From Acidobacteriota bacterium (GTDB taxonomy: Bacteria; Acidobacteriota; Terriglobia; UBA7540): a DNA stretch of 6,803 bases. Where the stretch lies: NCBI GenBank assembly GCA_021789565.1, contig JAJYJL010000447.1, positions 1 to 6,803 on the forward strand, in the 5' to 3' direction. Shown in pieces: positions 1-5,191 of the stretch (positions are counted from its first letter, which is position 1; the number at the start of each line of letters is the position of its first letter). A model generated the notes under the pieces. The model did no database searches and was not told where the DNA came from. It worked only from the letters and a program-made list of their open reading frames with translations. Position numbers and translations under genes: made by a program.

Positions 1-2
1 GT

Positions 3-395
3 TCAAGGGCTGGCGGCATCTATCCCATGGGCGACGAAGGCTGGATCAAGAGCGCCTCTAGCCTCCGTCACGTGCGCGAAGAAGTGGAGCAGGGCGATCT
101 GTTTCTCTGCTACGAAACCGATCGCAAAGAGCTCCGCGGAGTGGCACGTGCGGCTTCAAATGGCCGGGACGTTGGGATGGGTTCCCTGGTCGATTTCTGC
201 CCGCCACATCTGGCCGTGCGGTTCCAGAATCCTCTCCAGCGCCAGCCCGATCTCGACCACGTCCTGGCCTTCACTCCCCATCGTGGCCGCGGCACCGTCC
301 AGAGAATCGACCGCGATGAGTTCGCCCGCCTCAAGCGCACCATACTGCGCAAGAACCCCGACCAAGCCCCAGAGCTGCGCAGGATCTTGGGATAA
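3..395 (+). CDS. EVE/PUA-like domain protein, 5'-partial
   Basis: The reading frame is open from the left edge of the window to a TAA at 393-395, so the true start is probably upstream. An ATG at 27 is possible but has no Shine-Dalgarno sequence and would remove the first strand of the fold. The visible part resembles the EVE branch of PUA-like domains: a Trp (GWIKSA), then a charged helix ending in a GDLFLCYET strand, then a KELRGVARA strand matching the 'GD...f.y.s...i.Giarv' pattern of the family. A C-terminal stretch, TVQRIDRDEFARLK, matches the closing 'i..eeF..l' helix. EVE domains bind modified bases in DNA or RNA, but no specific substrate can be read from this fragment. The gene is co-oriented with the permease 107 nt downstream, with no obvious functional link. 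The family call rests on pattern only and is moderately uncertain. Confidence 0.5.
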   Translation, partial: SRAGGIYPMGDEGWIKSASSLRHVREEVEQGDLFLCYETDRKELRGVARAASNGRDVGMGSLVDFCPPHLAVRFQNPLQRQPDLDHVLAFTPHRGRGTVQRIDRDEFARLKRTILRKNPDQAPELRRILG

Positions 396-502
396 AGCCG
401 AAAATCGGGCCAATCCTGAAGAAGCCCTTGCACTTCCCATTGCAATAATGCTAAGAACGGCTGACCTGCTGTCCGCCGGTGTTAGTCGAATTCAGGCGCC
501 AA

Positions 503-1861
503 ATGAAGAAATGGATCTCGCAGTATTTCCAGCTTGAAGCCAACGGTACAACCTTGCAAAGGGAGGTCGTGGGCGGTGTCACCACGTTCCTTGCCATGTC
601 GTACATCATTTTTGTGCAGCCGGGGGTTCTCTCACAGGCCGGCATGAATTTCCAGGCCGTCCTCTGCGCCTCCTGCCTGGCCGCGGCCCTTTCCACCTTT
701 CTGGTGGGACTGATCGCCAACTATCCGGTTGCGCTGGCGCCGGGCATGGGAGAAAACTTCTTCTTCGTATACACGCTTTGTGCCGCAGCCCCCCTGGGGT
801 TTGGATTGACGTGGCAACAGGCCCTGGGCGCGGTACTGCTGGCGGGCATATTCTTCATCGCCATCACCCCGACCGGCATTAGGGCCAAAATCGTCAACTC
901 GATTCCCGATTCGCTCAAGCGCGGCATCCCCGCCGGCATTGGACTTTTCATCACGTTGATCGGCCTCGAATACGGCGGGCTGGTTGTCGGCTCCCCCGGG
1001 ACGCTGGTGCGGCTAGGAGACTTCAGCCAGCCGGCAACCCTGGCCAGCGTGCTCGGGTTGCTGGTGCTGGTGGTGCTGCTGGCCTTCGGGGTGCGCGGAG
1101 CGATCCTGCTGGGCATACTGGCCACCACCGCAATCGCCGCCGCCTTTGGTCTCATCCATTTTCACGGTCTCTTCTCAACCCAGATCCATCTGTCACCCAC
1201 ATTCTTGAAATTTGATCTGCACGGGCTTTTTGCGCTCGCGCCTTCTAAGCTGGGCGCGGCCATCTTTGTGCTGTTTTACCTGGCCCTGTTTGACACCATC
1301 GGAACGCTGGTTGGGGTCGGCCAGCAGGCCGGGTTGTTGCGGGAGGGCAAACTACCCCGGGCGGGACATGCATTGTTTGCCGACGCTGTGGGAACCACCG
1401 TCGGCGCCGGACTCGGCACCTCAACCATCACCTGCTACATCGAGTCGGCCGCCGGCGTTTCAGACGGAGCGCGCACCGGTCTCGCCAACATGGTGACGGG
1501 ACCCCTGCTGCTGGCCGCCATGTTCTTCAGCCCCCTGGCGTCTATGATCGGCGGCGGTGTTGAAGTCAGCACGGCCAATGGCTCCTCCATTCGTTATCCA
1601 ACCCTTGCTCCGGCCCTGATCGTTGTGGGGTCGATGATGCTGAAGGTGGTCCGCGAATTCAACTGGGACGACCCGACGGAATACCTTCCCGCATTCCTCA
1701 TCCTTGTCGGCATACCGCTCACCTTCAGCATCGCAGACGGCATTGCCTTTGGCCTGGTTGCCTATTCTGTGGCCAAAATGGCAACCGGCCGTTGGCGCGA
1801 ATGCCCCGCGCTTACTTACATTTTTGCCGCGCTGTTTGTAGTCCAGTTTCTGGTGATCTGA
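503..1861 (+). CDS. NCS2/AzgA-type purine (adenine/guanine/hypoxanthine) permease
   Basis: This 452-aa polytopic inner-membrane protein is likely a proton-coupled purine base importer feeding salvage. AzgA-family signatures run in order: FQLEANGTTLQREVVGGVTT near residues 9-28, TFLAMSYIIFVQPGVLS (28-44), the NYPVALAPGMGENFFF region (73-88), LFDTIGTLVGVGQQAGL (262-278), GTSTITCYIESAAGVSDGARTGL (305-327) and PLTFSIADGIAFG (405-417). Length matches the family norm of roughly 430-460 aa. I chose ATG 503 because homologues begin just before the 'F.L..nGTT' motif. The frame extends to a GTG at 479, but that codon has no Shine-Dalgarno and adds eight atypical residues. The loop after FFSPLASMIG (about 341-371) looks longer than in textbook AzgA proteins. 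No purine-riboswitch core is visible in the 107-nt leader. The gene converges with the pspC-like gene, 24 nt away. Exact base preference cannot be read from sequence. Confidence 0.92.
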   Translation: MKKWISQYFQLEANGTTLQREVVGGVTTFLAMSYIIFVQPGVLSQAGMNFQAVLCASCLAAALSTFLVGLIANYPVALAPGMGENFFFVYTLCAAAPLGFGLTWQQALGAVLLAGIFFIAITPTGIRAKIVNSIPDSLKRGIPAGIGLFITLIGLEYGGLVVGSPGTLVRLGDFSQPATLASVLGLLVLVVLLAFGVRGAILLGILATTAIAAAFGLIHFHGLFSTQIHLSPTFLKFDLHGLFALAPSKLGAAIFVLFYLALFDTIGTLVGVGQQAGLLREGKLPRAGHALFADAVGTTVGAGLGTSTITCYIESAAGVSDGARTGLANMVTGPLLLAAMFFSPLASMIGGGVEVSTANGSSIRYPTLAPALIVVGSMMLKVVREFNWDDPTEYLPAFLILVGIPLTFSIADGIAFGLVAYSVAKMATGRWRECPALTYIFAALFVVQFLVI

Positions 1862-1885
1862 AAACCTCTCAAATCGTCCGGTACC

Positions 1886-2224
1886 TTACGAATTCGCCGC
1901 CGGCTGTGACAGGGGCGTTACTGTTTGCGCGGCCGAGCTGGCGTGCCGCGGCTCAGGCTCCAGCGGCATCACAATCCACGCGACGATATAGGCGATGAAG
2001 CCCCAGCCTCCGAGGAACAACGCCGCCAGCCAAATCAGGCGCACCAGCGTGACGTCAATTTCCAGGTACTCCGCGAAGCCTCCGCACACGCCTGCAATCT
2101 TCTCTTCGGTGCGCGAGCGCATGAGTTTTCTGTTCGGCCTTATGGGAGGATGCATTTCGGTGCCGCATTGCGAGCAGAAATTGACCGAATACGAATATTC
2201 TTTTCCGCACTTGGGACAAAACAT
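1886..2224 (-). CDS. Zinc-ribbon plus PspC-domain membrane protein
   Basis: This 112-aa protein has two modules. The N-terminus (residues 3-20) is a short zinc ribbon, CPKC then CSQC, with all four cysteines (C3, C6, C17, C20) present. Residues about 35-90 form a PspC domain: RSRTEEKIAGVCGGFAEYL, then DVTLVRLIW, and one hydrophobic helix ending AWIVMPLEP. PspC domains occur in envelope-stress (phage-shock) proteins at the inner membrane. No PspA, PspB or PspF homologue is in the window, so the role here is inferred. The C-tail (91-112) is Ala/Ser/Pro-rich and probably disordered. I chose ATG 2224 over the longer frame starting at 2254 because GGAGGG lies seven nt upstream and the zinc ribbon begins at residue 3. 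The gene converges with the permease gene and diverges from the HAMP sensor gene. Confidence 0.9.
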   Translation of the reverse strand: MFCPKCGKEYSYSVNFCSQCGTEMHPPIRPNRKLMRSRTEEKIAGVCGGFAEYLEIDVTLVRLIWLAALFLGGWGFIAYIVAWIVMPLEPEPRHASSAAQTVTPLSQPAANS

Positions 2225-2264
2225 GGCAAGACCCTCCATTTCTTCGGGAAGCAACCTTCATAAA

Positions 2265-2270
2265 GTTATA
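2265..2270 (-). promoter_or_regulatory. Candidate -10 element for the pspC-like gene
   Basis: Read on the minus strand this is TATAAC, five of six matches to the sigma-70 -10 box, 40 nt before the ATG at 2224. No good -35 box sits 16-18 nt upstream; the hexamer there reads GAACTT. It is a weak prediction based on position and the A/T-rich hexamer in a GC-rich background. Confidence 0.3.
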
Positions 2271-2323
2271 CGCGCGGGGTAAGTCCAAAGTTCCCTCCCA
2301 AATAATGATGATCAAGATTGAAG

Positions 2324-2476
2324 AAGCCGTTTTCCAGAGGGCCGCAAACCGGTAAGCCTTCCCTCCCCGCAGCTATTTCAGGTAAGATGCCTTTTATTGC
2401 CCCGCGCAGGGCTTCATTCCTTGGAAAGCCCGCATTGCCCCGGACTTCGGGTGGATTGCCAGTTACGGCTTGGGAG
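2324..2476 (+). promoter_or_regulatory. Possible structured 5' leader of the HAMP sensor gene
   Basis: AAGCCGT (2324-2330) is perfectly complementary to ACGGCTT (2465-2471), which abuts the GGGAG Shine-Dalgarno (2472-2476) of the downstream gene. Between these arms I see GAGGG/CCCTC (2337-2341 with 2361-2365), GC-A-GGGCTT/AAGCCC-GC (2406-2414 with 2426-2433) and CCCG/CGGG (2439-2442 with 2448-2451). The hexamer GGTAAG occurs twice (2351 and 2381) and ATTGCCCC twice (2396 and 2434). The segment does not match the c-di-GMP, cobalamin, TPP, FMN, SAM, Moco or glycine riboswitch cores I know. A 7-nt complementary pair is expected about once by chance in a region this size, so this is only a candidate. 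No convincing promoter was found upstream. Confidence 0.22.
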
Positions 2477-2484
2477 ACTGCAGA

Positions 2485-3471
2485 ATGGATTGGAGACACC
2501 AGCGCCTGCCAAGAGTTTTTGCCCGGTCGAAGTCCATGCGGCGCAGGATCGCATACAGCCTTGCCATTGTTCGGCTGATTCTGGTTCCCGTCATCCTGCT
2601 GGCCGTTTATTACCTGGTCAGAATGGGCTGGATCGTTGACCGCATTGTGAGCGTCGACGCAGCCTTGGCCATGCAGGCGGAGCGCGCTTCCATCGTCATG
2701 CTCGACGCCCAGCGCACTGAACGGAACTACTTTCTGCTTCACGATTCCGCAGACCTCCAGGCCACCCAGCAGACCGTTGAGGACCTCCGGAAGATGATCC
2801 AGCGGTTTCGCAGGATGCAGCCCCAGGAGGCCCTTGCGATCATGAAAATGCAGGCCGATCTTGTGGCCTACCAGCAGGGAATGCGCAAGGCGGCCCAGCG
2901 CATCAGCCAGGCTGGCCAGCCCCGGATGGACCGGCTTCGCGGCGCCGTCCTTTCCTACGAGGCGGACCTGAACCGAATCCTGCGCGGGGCGCACCGCCGC
3001 AGCAGGGCCAGCGTGGTCCGGGAATTGCACGATCGAACCGGCAAGTTTGACTCCGAGATCGCAGCGGCCGGAACCGAAGATCCCGTCCTTCAATCCGTTT
3101 CCTCCGGGCTTGAGGAATCGGCAAGTTCGTTCTTGGGCGAGGCCACAGCACTCGAACACCGAAGTTGGAACCGCGTCGAGGCCGATCACGTTGACGCCCG
3201 CAACCTGATGGTCCGCGCCGAACGGGTGCTGGGCTATGTCTCGCTGCTCGTCCTGCTGATCAGCATCTGGGTCAGCTACGTCCTGCCCAGGGAAGTGGTG
3301 CAGCCGCTGCTCGATCTGAAGGCGGCGGTGGACCACGCCGCGGCAGGCAATTACGAAATCGAGTTTGACGTTCAGGGCAAGGGCGAGGTGGTGCAGCTTG
3401 CCAACAGTGTGCGGGACCTGATTGCCCACGTGCGCGAAAAGAAGAGCGATCCGGAAGCTCCGGCGTCCTGA
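2485..3471 (+). CDS. Membrane sensor with periplasmic helical domain and HAMP, no output domain
   Basis: This 328-aa protein has a basic cytoplasmic N-terminus (RHQRLPR, SKSMRRR) and TM1 at about 28-48. A periplasmic, mostly helical region of about 200 residues (49-247) follows, then TM2 at about 248-267 (GYVSLLVLLISIWVSYVLP). A HAMP-like segment spans 268-320: the proline in VVQPLLDLKAAVDHAAAGNY starts helix 1, and GEVVQLANSVRDL matches helix 2. The periplasmic stretch LDAQRTERNYFLLHD (74-87) resembles the first helix of CHASE3/4HB-type sensor domains. The protein stops right after HAMP: there is no histidine kinase, chemotaxis signalling, GGDEF or phosphatase domain in frame or immediately downstream. 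I chose ATG 2485 because GGGAG lies eight nt upstream; TTG 2470 and ATG 2536 are alternatives. The ligand is unknown. It may pair with, or antagonise, a kinase or chemoreceptor encoded elsewhere. Confidence 0.8.
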   Translation: MDWRHQRLPRVFARSKSMRRRIAYSLAIVRLILVPVILLAVYYLVRMGWIVDRIVSVDAALAMQAERASIVMLDAQRTERNYFLLHDSADLQATQQTVEDLRKMIQRFRRMQPQEALAIMKMQADLVAYQQGMRKAAQRISQAGQPRMDRLRGAVLSYEADLNRILRGAHRRSRASVVRELHDRTGKFDSEIAAAGTEDPVLQSVSSGLEESASSFLGEATALEHRSWNRVEADHVDARNLMVRAERVLGYVSLLVLLISIWVSYVLPREVVQPLLDLKAAVDHAAAGNYEIEFDVQGKGEVVQLANSVRDLIAHVREKKSDPEAPAS

Positions 3472-3500
3472 CGCCGACCCGGCCTGACCGCCGCTGGCCG
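3461..3500 (+). terminator. Two GC-rich hairpins at the end of the HAMP gene
   Basis: The first hairpin, CGGCGT-CCTG-ACGCCG (3461-3476), has a six-bp stem and tetraloop and contains the TGA stop codon. The second is CGGCC (3480-3484) with GGCCG (3496-3500), followed only by AAACTTTCTGG. There is no proper U-tract, so intrinsic termination is uncertain. The pair may instead stabilise the mRNA 3' end upstream of bfr. Confidence 0.35.
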
Positions 3501-3562
3501 AAACTTTCTGGATGTCCCCCCGAAAACTTGATAGATTAGTGTGTGAAAGGAGAACATCTGAC

Positions 3563-4033
3563 ATGAAGGGAAAAGCAGCCGTAATCGACGCTCTCCAGAA
3601 GGCTTTAAGCGAAGAATTGATGGCCATCAGCCAGTACTTTCTCCACGGCGAGATGCAGAGCAATTGGGGTTACAAGCGGCTCTACGCTGAAATCAAGAAG
3701 CAGGCGATCGGCGAAATGAAACACGCCGAGGCACTGATTGAGCGCATCATCTTCCTGGAAGGAATTCCGAACCTGAACGATTTCCCGAAACTCAAAATCG
3801 GGAAAAACGTTCAACAGCAGCTCCAGAACGATCTGAACCTGGAAAAAGGTGCTGTTGAGGATTACAACAATTACATCGCCATCGCCCGCAAAGAGGGCGA
3901 CAACGCCTCCGCCGACCTCTTCGAGGTCCTCCTGAAGGACGAGGAAGAACACGTCGACTTTCTCGAAGCTCAGCTTGATTTGATCGAACAAGTGGGTCTG
4001 CAGAATTACCTCGCCCAGCAAATGAACGGCTGA
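3563..4033 (+). CDS. bfr: Bacterioferritin
   Basis: This 156-aa protein aligns without gaps to E. coli Bfr (158 aa) from memory. All six di-iron ferroxidase ligands fall at the same positions: E18, E51, H54, E94, E127 and H130. The haem-ligating methionine M52 is also present in GEMKHAE. Other family hallmarks are the opening MKG, QYFLH (24-28), ERIIFLEGIPN (60-70) and the terminal GLQNYLAQQ. It should form a 24-subunit cytoplasmic shell that oxidises Fe(II), stores ferric mineral and binds haem between subunit pairs. I chose ATG 3563 because AGGAG lies ten nt upstream and the N-terminus matches the family; an upstream in-frame ATG at 3512 adds atypical residues. No ferredoxin (bfd) neighbour is present. 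It is co-oriented with the HAMP gene but separated by 91 nt containing hairpins, so it is probably its own unit. Confidence 0.97.
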   Translation: MKGKAAVIDALQKALSEELMAISQYFLHGEMQSNWGYKRLYAEIKKQAIGEMKHAEALIERIIFLEGIPNLNDFPKLKIGKNVQQQLQNDLNLEKGAVEDYNNYIAIARKEGDNASADLFEVLLKDEEEHVDFLEAQLDLIEQVGLQNYLAQQMNG

Positions 4034-4079
4034 TCGTCCCCCCATCAGCGCATTCCAGACAGAATCCATAAAGTGAGAA

Positions 4080-4104
4080 CACCGGTCGCGTCCTGTGGCC
4101 GGTG
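4080..4104 (+). terminator. Hairpin downstream of bfr
   Basis: CACCGG (4080-4085) pairs perfectly with CCGGTG (4099-4104) around a 13-nt loop, 46 nt after the bfr stop. No U-tract follows (the sequence continues CTCTCTGC), so it is a weak terminator candidate. It lies between bfr and the next cassette. Confidence 0.3.
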
Positions 4105-4161
4105 CTCTCTGCTCCCGTATACGATGCGACTCTCTCCGGACCAGCGAGCACCGCTGAGCTC

Positions 4162-4188
4162 TTGCCACTGAAGCCCCGAAGCTGTAAT
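4162..4188 (+). promoter_or_regulatory. Candidate promoter for the HicB-like/MNT/HEPN cassette
   Basis: TTGCCA (4162-4167, five of six to TTGACA) and TGTAAT (4183-4188, five of six to TATAAT) are separated by 15 nt, which is short but within the tolerated range. A start site about seven nt after the -10 box would fall at about 4195-4198, on or next to the ATG at 4198. The mRNA could then be leaderless, consistent with the lack of a Shine-Dalgarno sequence there. Confidence 0.4.
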
Positions 4189-4197
4189 CTGATCTGC

Positions 4198-4404
4198 ATG
4201 GACGAGATTGTCTTTGAGGTCACACAGGAAGGTGACCGGGGCTTTGTGGCGGAGTACCTGACCGAAAGCATCGTCACGCAGGCTGATGACTGGGAAGCTC
4301 TTCGCCAGAACGTAAAGGAAGCAGTGGCAGCTTACTACTTCGACAGCTCCCAAAAACCAGCCCGAATTCCCCTTCACCATGTTCGGGACGAGGCCCTCGC
4401 CTAG
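4198..4404 (+). CDS. HicB-like small protein (orphan antitoxin-type)
   Basis: This 68-aa protein has the compact HicB-type fold pattern: strand DEIVFEVTQEG (2-12), strand GFVAEYL (15-21), TESIVTQADDWEALRQNVKEAVAAYYF with the typical '.T.gd..eel..nvkeAv..yf' helix (22-48), then RIPLHHVRDEALA (56-68). Very short proteins of this shape occur widely beside HicA mRNA-interferase genes and are sometimes mislabelled as 2-oxoisovalerate dehydrogenase. There is no C-terminal HTH or ribbon-helix-helix, and no HicA-like gene on either side. Two nt downstream is a nucleotidyltransferase gene, so it is likely co-transcribed with the MNT/HEPN pair. The frame is open further upstream to a GTG at 4102, but similarity begins at ATG 4198. 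No Shine-Dalgarno is seen. Its function in this setting is unknown. Confidence 0.78.
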   Translation: MDEIVFEVTQEGDRGFVAEYLTESIVTQADDWEALRQNVKEAVAAYYFDSSQKPARIPLHHVRDEALA

Positions 4405-4406
4405 CC

Positions 4407-4751
4407 ATGAAACCGCAAAGAGACCCCAGCTTCGACCCAGCAGACCCGGTTCTGGACGAGATCGTCAGACGTCTGGTCGAAGCATATCAGCCCGTCCAGG
4501 TATATTTGTTTGGATCAAGAGCACGCGGCGAGGCGGACGCCAGCAGCGACTACGACCTGTTGGTCGTGGTTCCAGACGAGGCGCCACCGGAGCGGCGAAG
4601 AAGCAGGCTTGCCTATGAAGCACTTCGTGGCACAGGTGTTGCCGCTGACGTCGTTGTCTGCACCCGCTCATACTTCGAACCACGCCGAGGGCTGAAGGCT
4701 TCGCTTCCAGGGACGGCGCTGCGCGAGGGGAGAATGCTGCATGGCGCCTGA
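4407..4751 (+). CDS. Minimal nucleotidyltransferase (MNT), antitoxin-type
   Basis: This 114-aa protein is a single polymerase-beta-superfamily nucleotidyltransferase domain. The hallmark GSX10DXD is intact: G36-S37 in LFGSRARGEA, then D48 and D50 in SDYDLLVVV. The third carboxylate is likely D81 in AADVVVCT. Length is normal for MNT proteins of MNT/HEPN pairs. In characterised systems (MntA with HepT) such enzymes AMPylate the HEPN toxin and neutralise it; acting on its neighbour here is inference. The gene starts two nt after the HicB-like stop codon and overlaps the HEPN gene by 11 nt, which strongly suggests one transcript with translational coupling. The Shine-Dalgarno is weak (GAGG about 14 nt upstream), as expected if it is translated by coupling. 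Confidence 0.9.
   Translation: MKPQRDPSFDPADPVLDEIVRRLVEAYQPVQVYLFGSRARGEADASSDYDLLVVVPDEAPPERRRSRLAYEALRGTGVAADVVVCTRSYFEPRRGLKASLPGTALREGRMLHGA
4725..4732 (+). promoter_or_regulatory. Ribosome binding site for the HEPN gene inside the MNT gene
   Basis: GAGGGGAG ends eight nt before ATG 4741 and lies within the last codons of the MNT frame. It fixes the HEPN start despite an earlier ATG at 4734, which belongs to the MNT frame. It allows HEPN translation independent of, or coupled to, MNT translation. Confidence 0.7.
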
Positions 4752-5151
4752 TGACGCGCGCGCCGAAGATGTCCGCGCCTGGCTGCAAAAGGTCCAGTTC
4801 GATTTGAAAGCTTGCGCTCACGCTCTCTCCTCTGAAGACGAAAGTTTGTGGCCTGATGCTGCTTTTCATGCACAGCAGGCCGCGGAGAAAACATTGAAGG
4901 CTTTCCTGGCTTGGCACGATAAACCCTTTCGAAAAACTCACAGCATTGAGGAACTTGGACACGCTTGTGTCGAGCTGGAACCGGAGCTAGCAAGCGTCGT
5001 TGAACGCGCAGTCCCTCTTACCGAATATGCCTGGAAGTTCCGATACCCGGGAGAGCCGGACACGCTCTCGCGCGACGAAGCCAACCAGGCCTTCCAGGCG
5101 GCTCGCCTGTTGCATAAAGCAATAACAGAGAGAATTCCAACAAGCGAGTAG
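4741..5151 (+). CDS. HEPN domain protein, partner of the MNT
   Basis: This 136-aa, largely helical protein carries the PF05168-type HEPN signature: DLKACAHAL (21-29), AAFHAQQAAEKTLKAFLAWH (40-59), then FRKTHSIEEL (63-72), and in the second half EYAWKFRYPGE (95-105) with the closing helix QAFQAARLLHKAI (117-128). HEPN proteins paired with MNTs are usually the toxic or RNA-processing partner. I checked every Arg-His spacing: the canonical ribonuclease RX4-6H motif is absent. Only the shorter R64-K-T-H67 and R122-L-L-H125 are present. This branch of HEPN often lacks that motif, so it may not be an RNase of the HepT type; an alternative is a nucleotide- or substrate-binding partner of the MNT. 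The gene overlaps MNT by 11 nt and converges with rtcB, 40 nt away. Confidence 0.9.
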   Translation: MAPDDARAEDVRAWLQKVQFDLKACAHALSSEDESLWPDAAFHAQQAAEKTLKAFLAWHDKPFRKTHSIEELGHACVELEPELASVVERAVPLTEYAWKFRYPGEPDTLSRDEANQAFQAARLLHKAITERIPTSE

Positions 5152-5157
5152 GCGAGG

Positions 5158-5177
5158 GTGAAGTTGGTTGACTTCAC
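5158..5177. terminator. Hairpin between convergent HEPN and rtcB genes
   Basis: GTGAAGT (5158-5164) and ACTTCAC (5171-5177) form a perfect seven-bp stem with a six-nt loop (TGGTTG), six nt after the HEPN stop and 14 nt beyond the rtcB stop. Neither side has a strong U-tract; the plus side continues TTGGGCATTTGG. Its symmetric position between convergent genes suggests a shared bidirectional terminator, perhaps weak. Confidence 0.42.
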
Positions 5178-5191
5178 TTGGGCATTTGGCA

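Noticed and set aside
396..502. Purine riboswitch or operator before the permease (TTGCA-N8-TGCAA at 428-445)
   Set aside because: No purine aptamer core is visible, and a five-nt inverted repeat is expected by chance. I also found no convincing promoter in this 107-nt gap.
2336..2390. Class I cyclic-di-GMP riboswitch suggested by GCAAACC near 2344-2350
   Set aside because: The second and third conserved blocks (GACGCAAAGCC-like and the AGCCGGGTTGCC-like strand) and the GAAA tetraloop are missing.
3522..3546. An IscR/Rrf2-like operator (ACTTGATAGATTAGT) before bfr
   Set aside because: It resembles an iron-sulfur regulator site by eye, but the spacing between half-sites is one nt short and the right half lacks the expected complement to TTGA. 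I also found no convincing -35 box to go with TAGATT.
2266..3663. A 465-codon open frame on the minus strand across the HAMP sensor gene and the start of bfr
   Set aside because: It is antisense to a gene with recognisable domains and a good Shine-Dalgarno, its translation shows no family pattern, and it runs into the well-identified bfr gene. Long antisense frames are common in GC-rich DNA.
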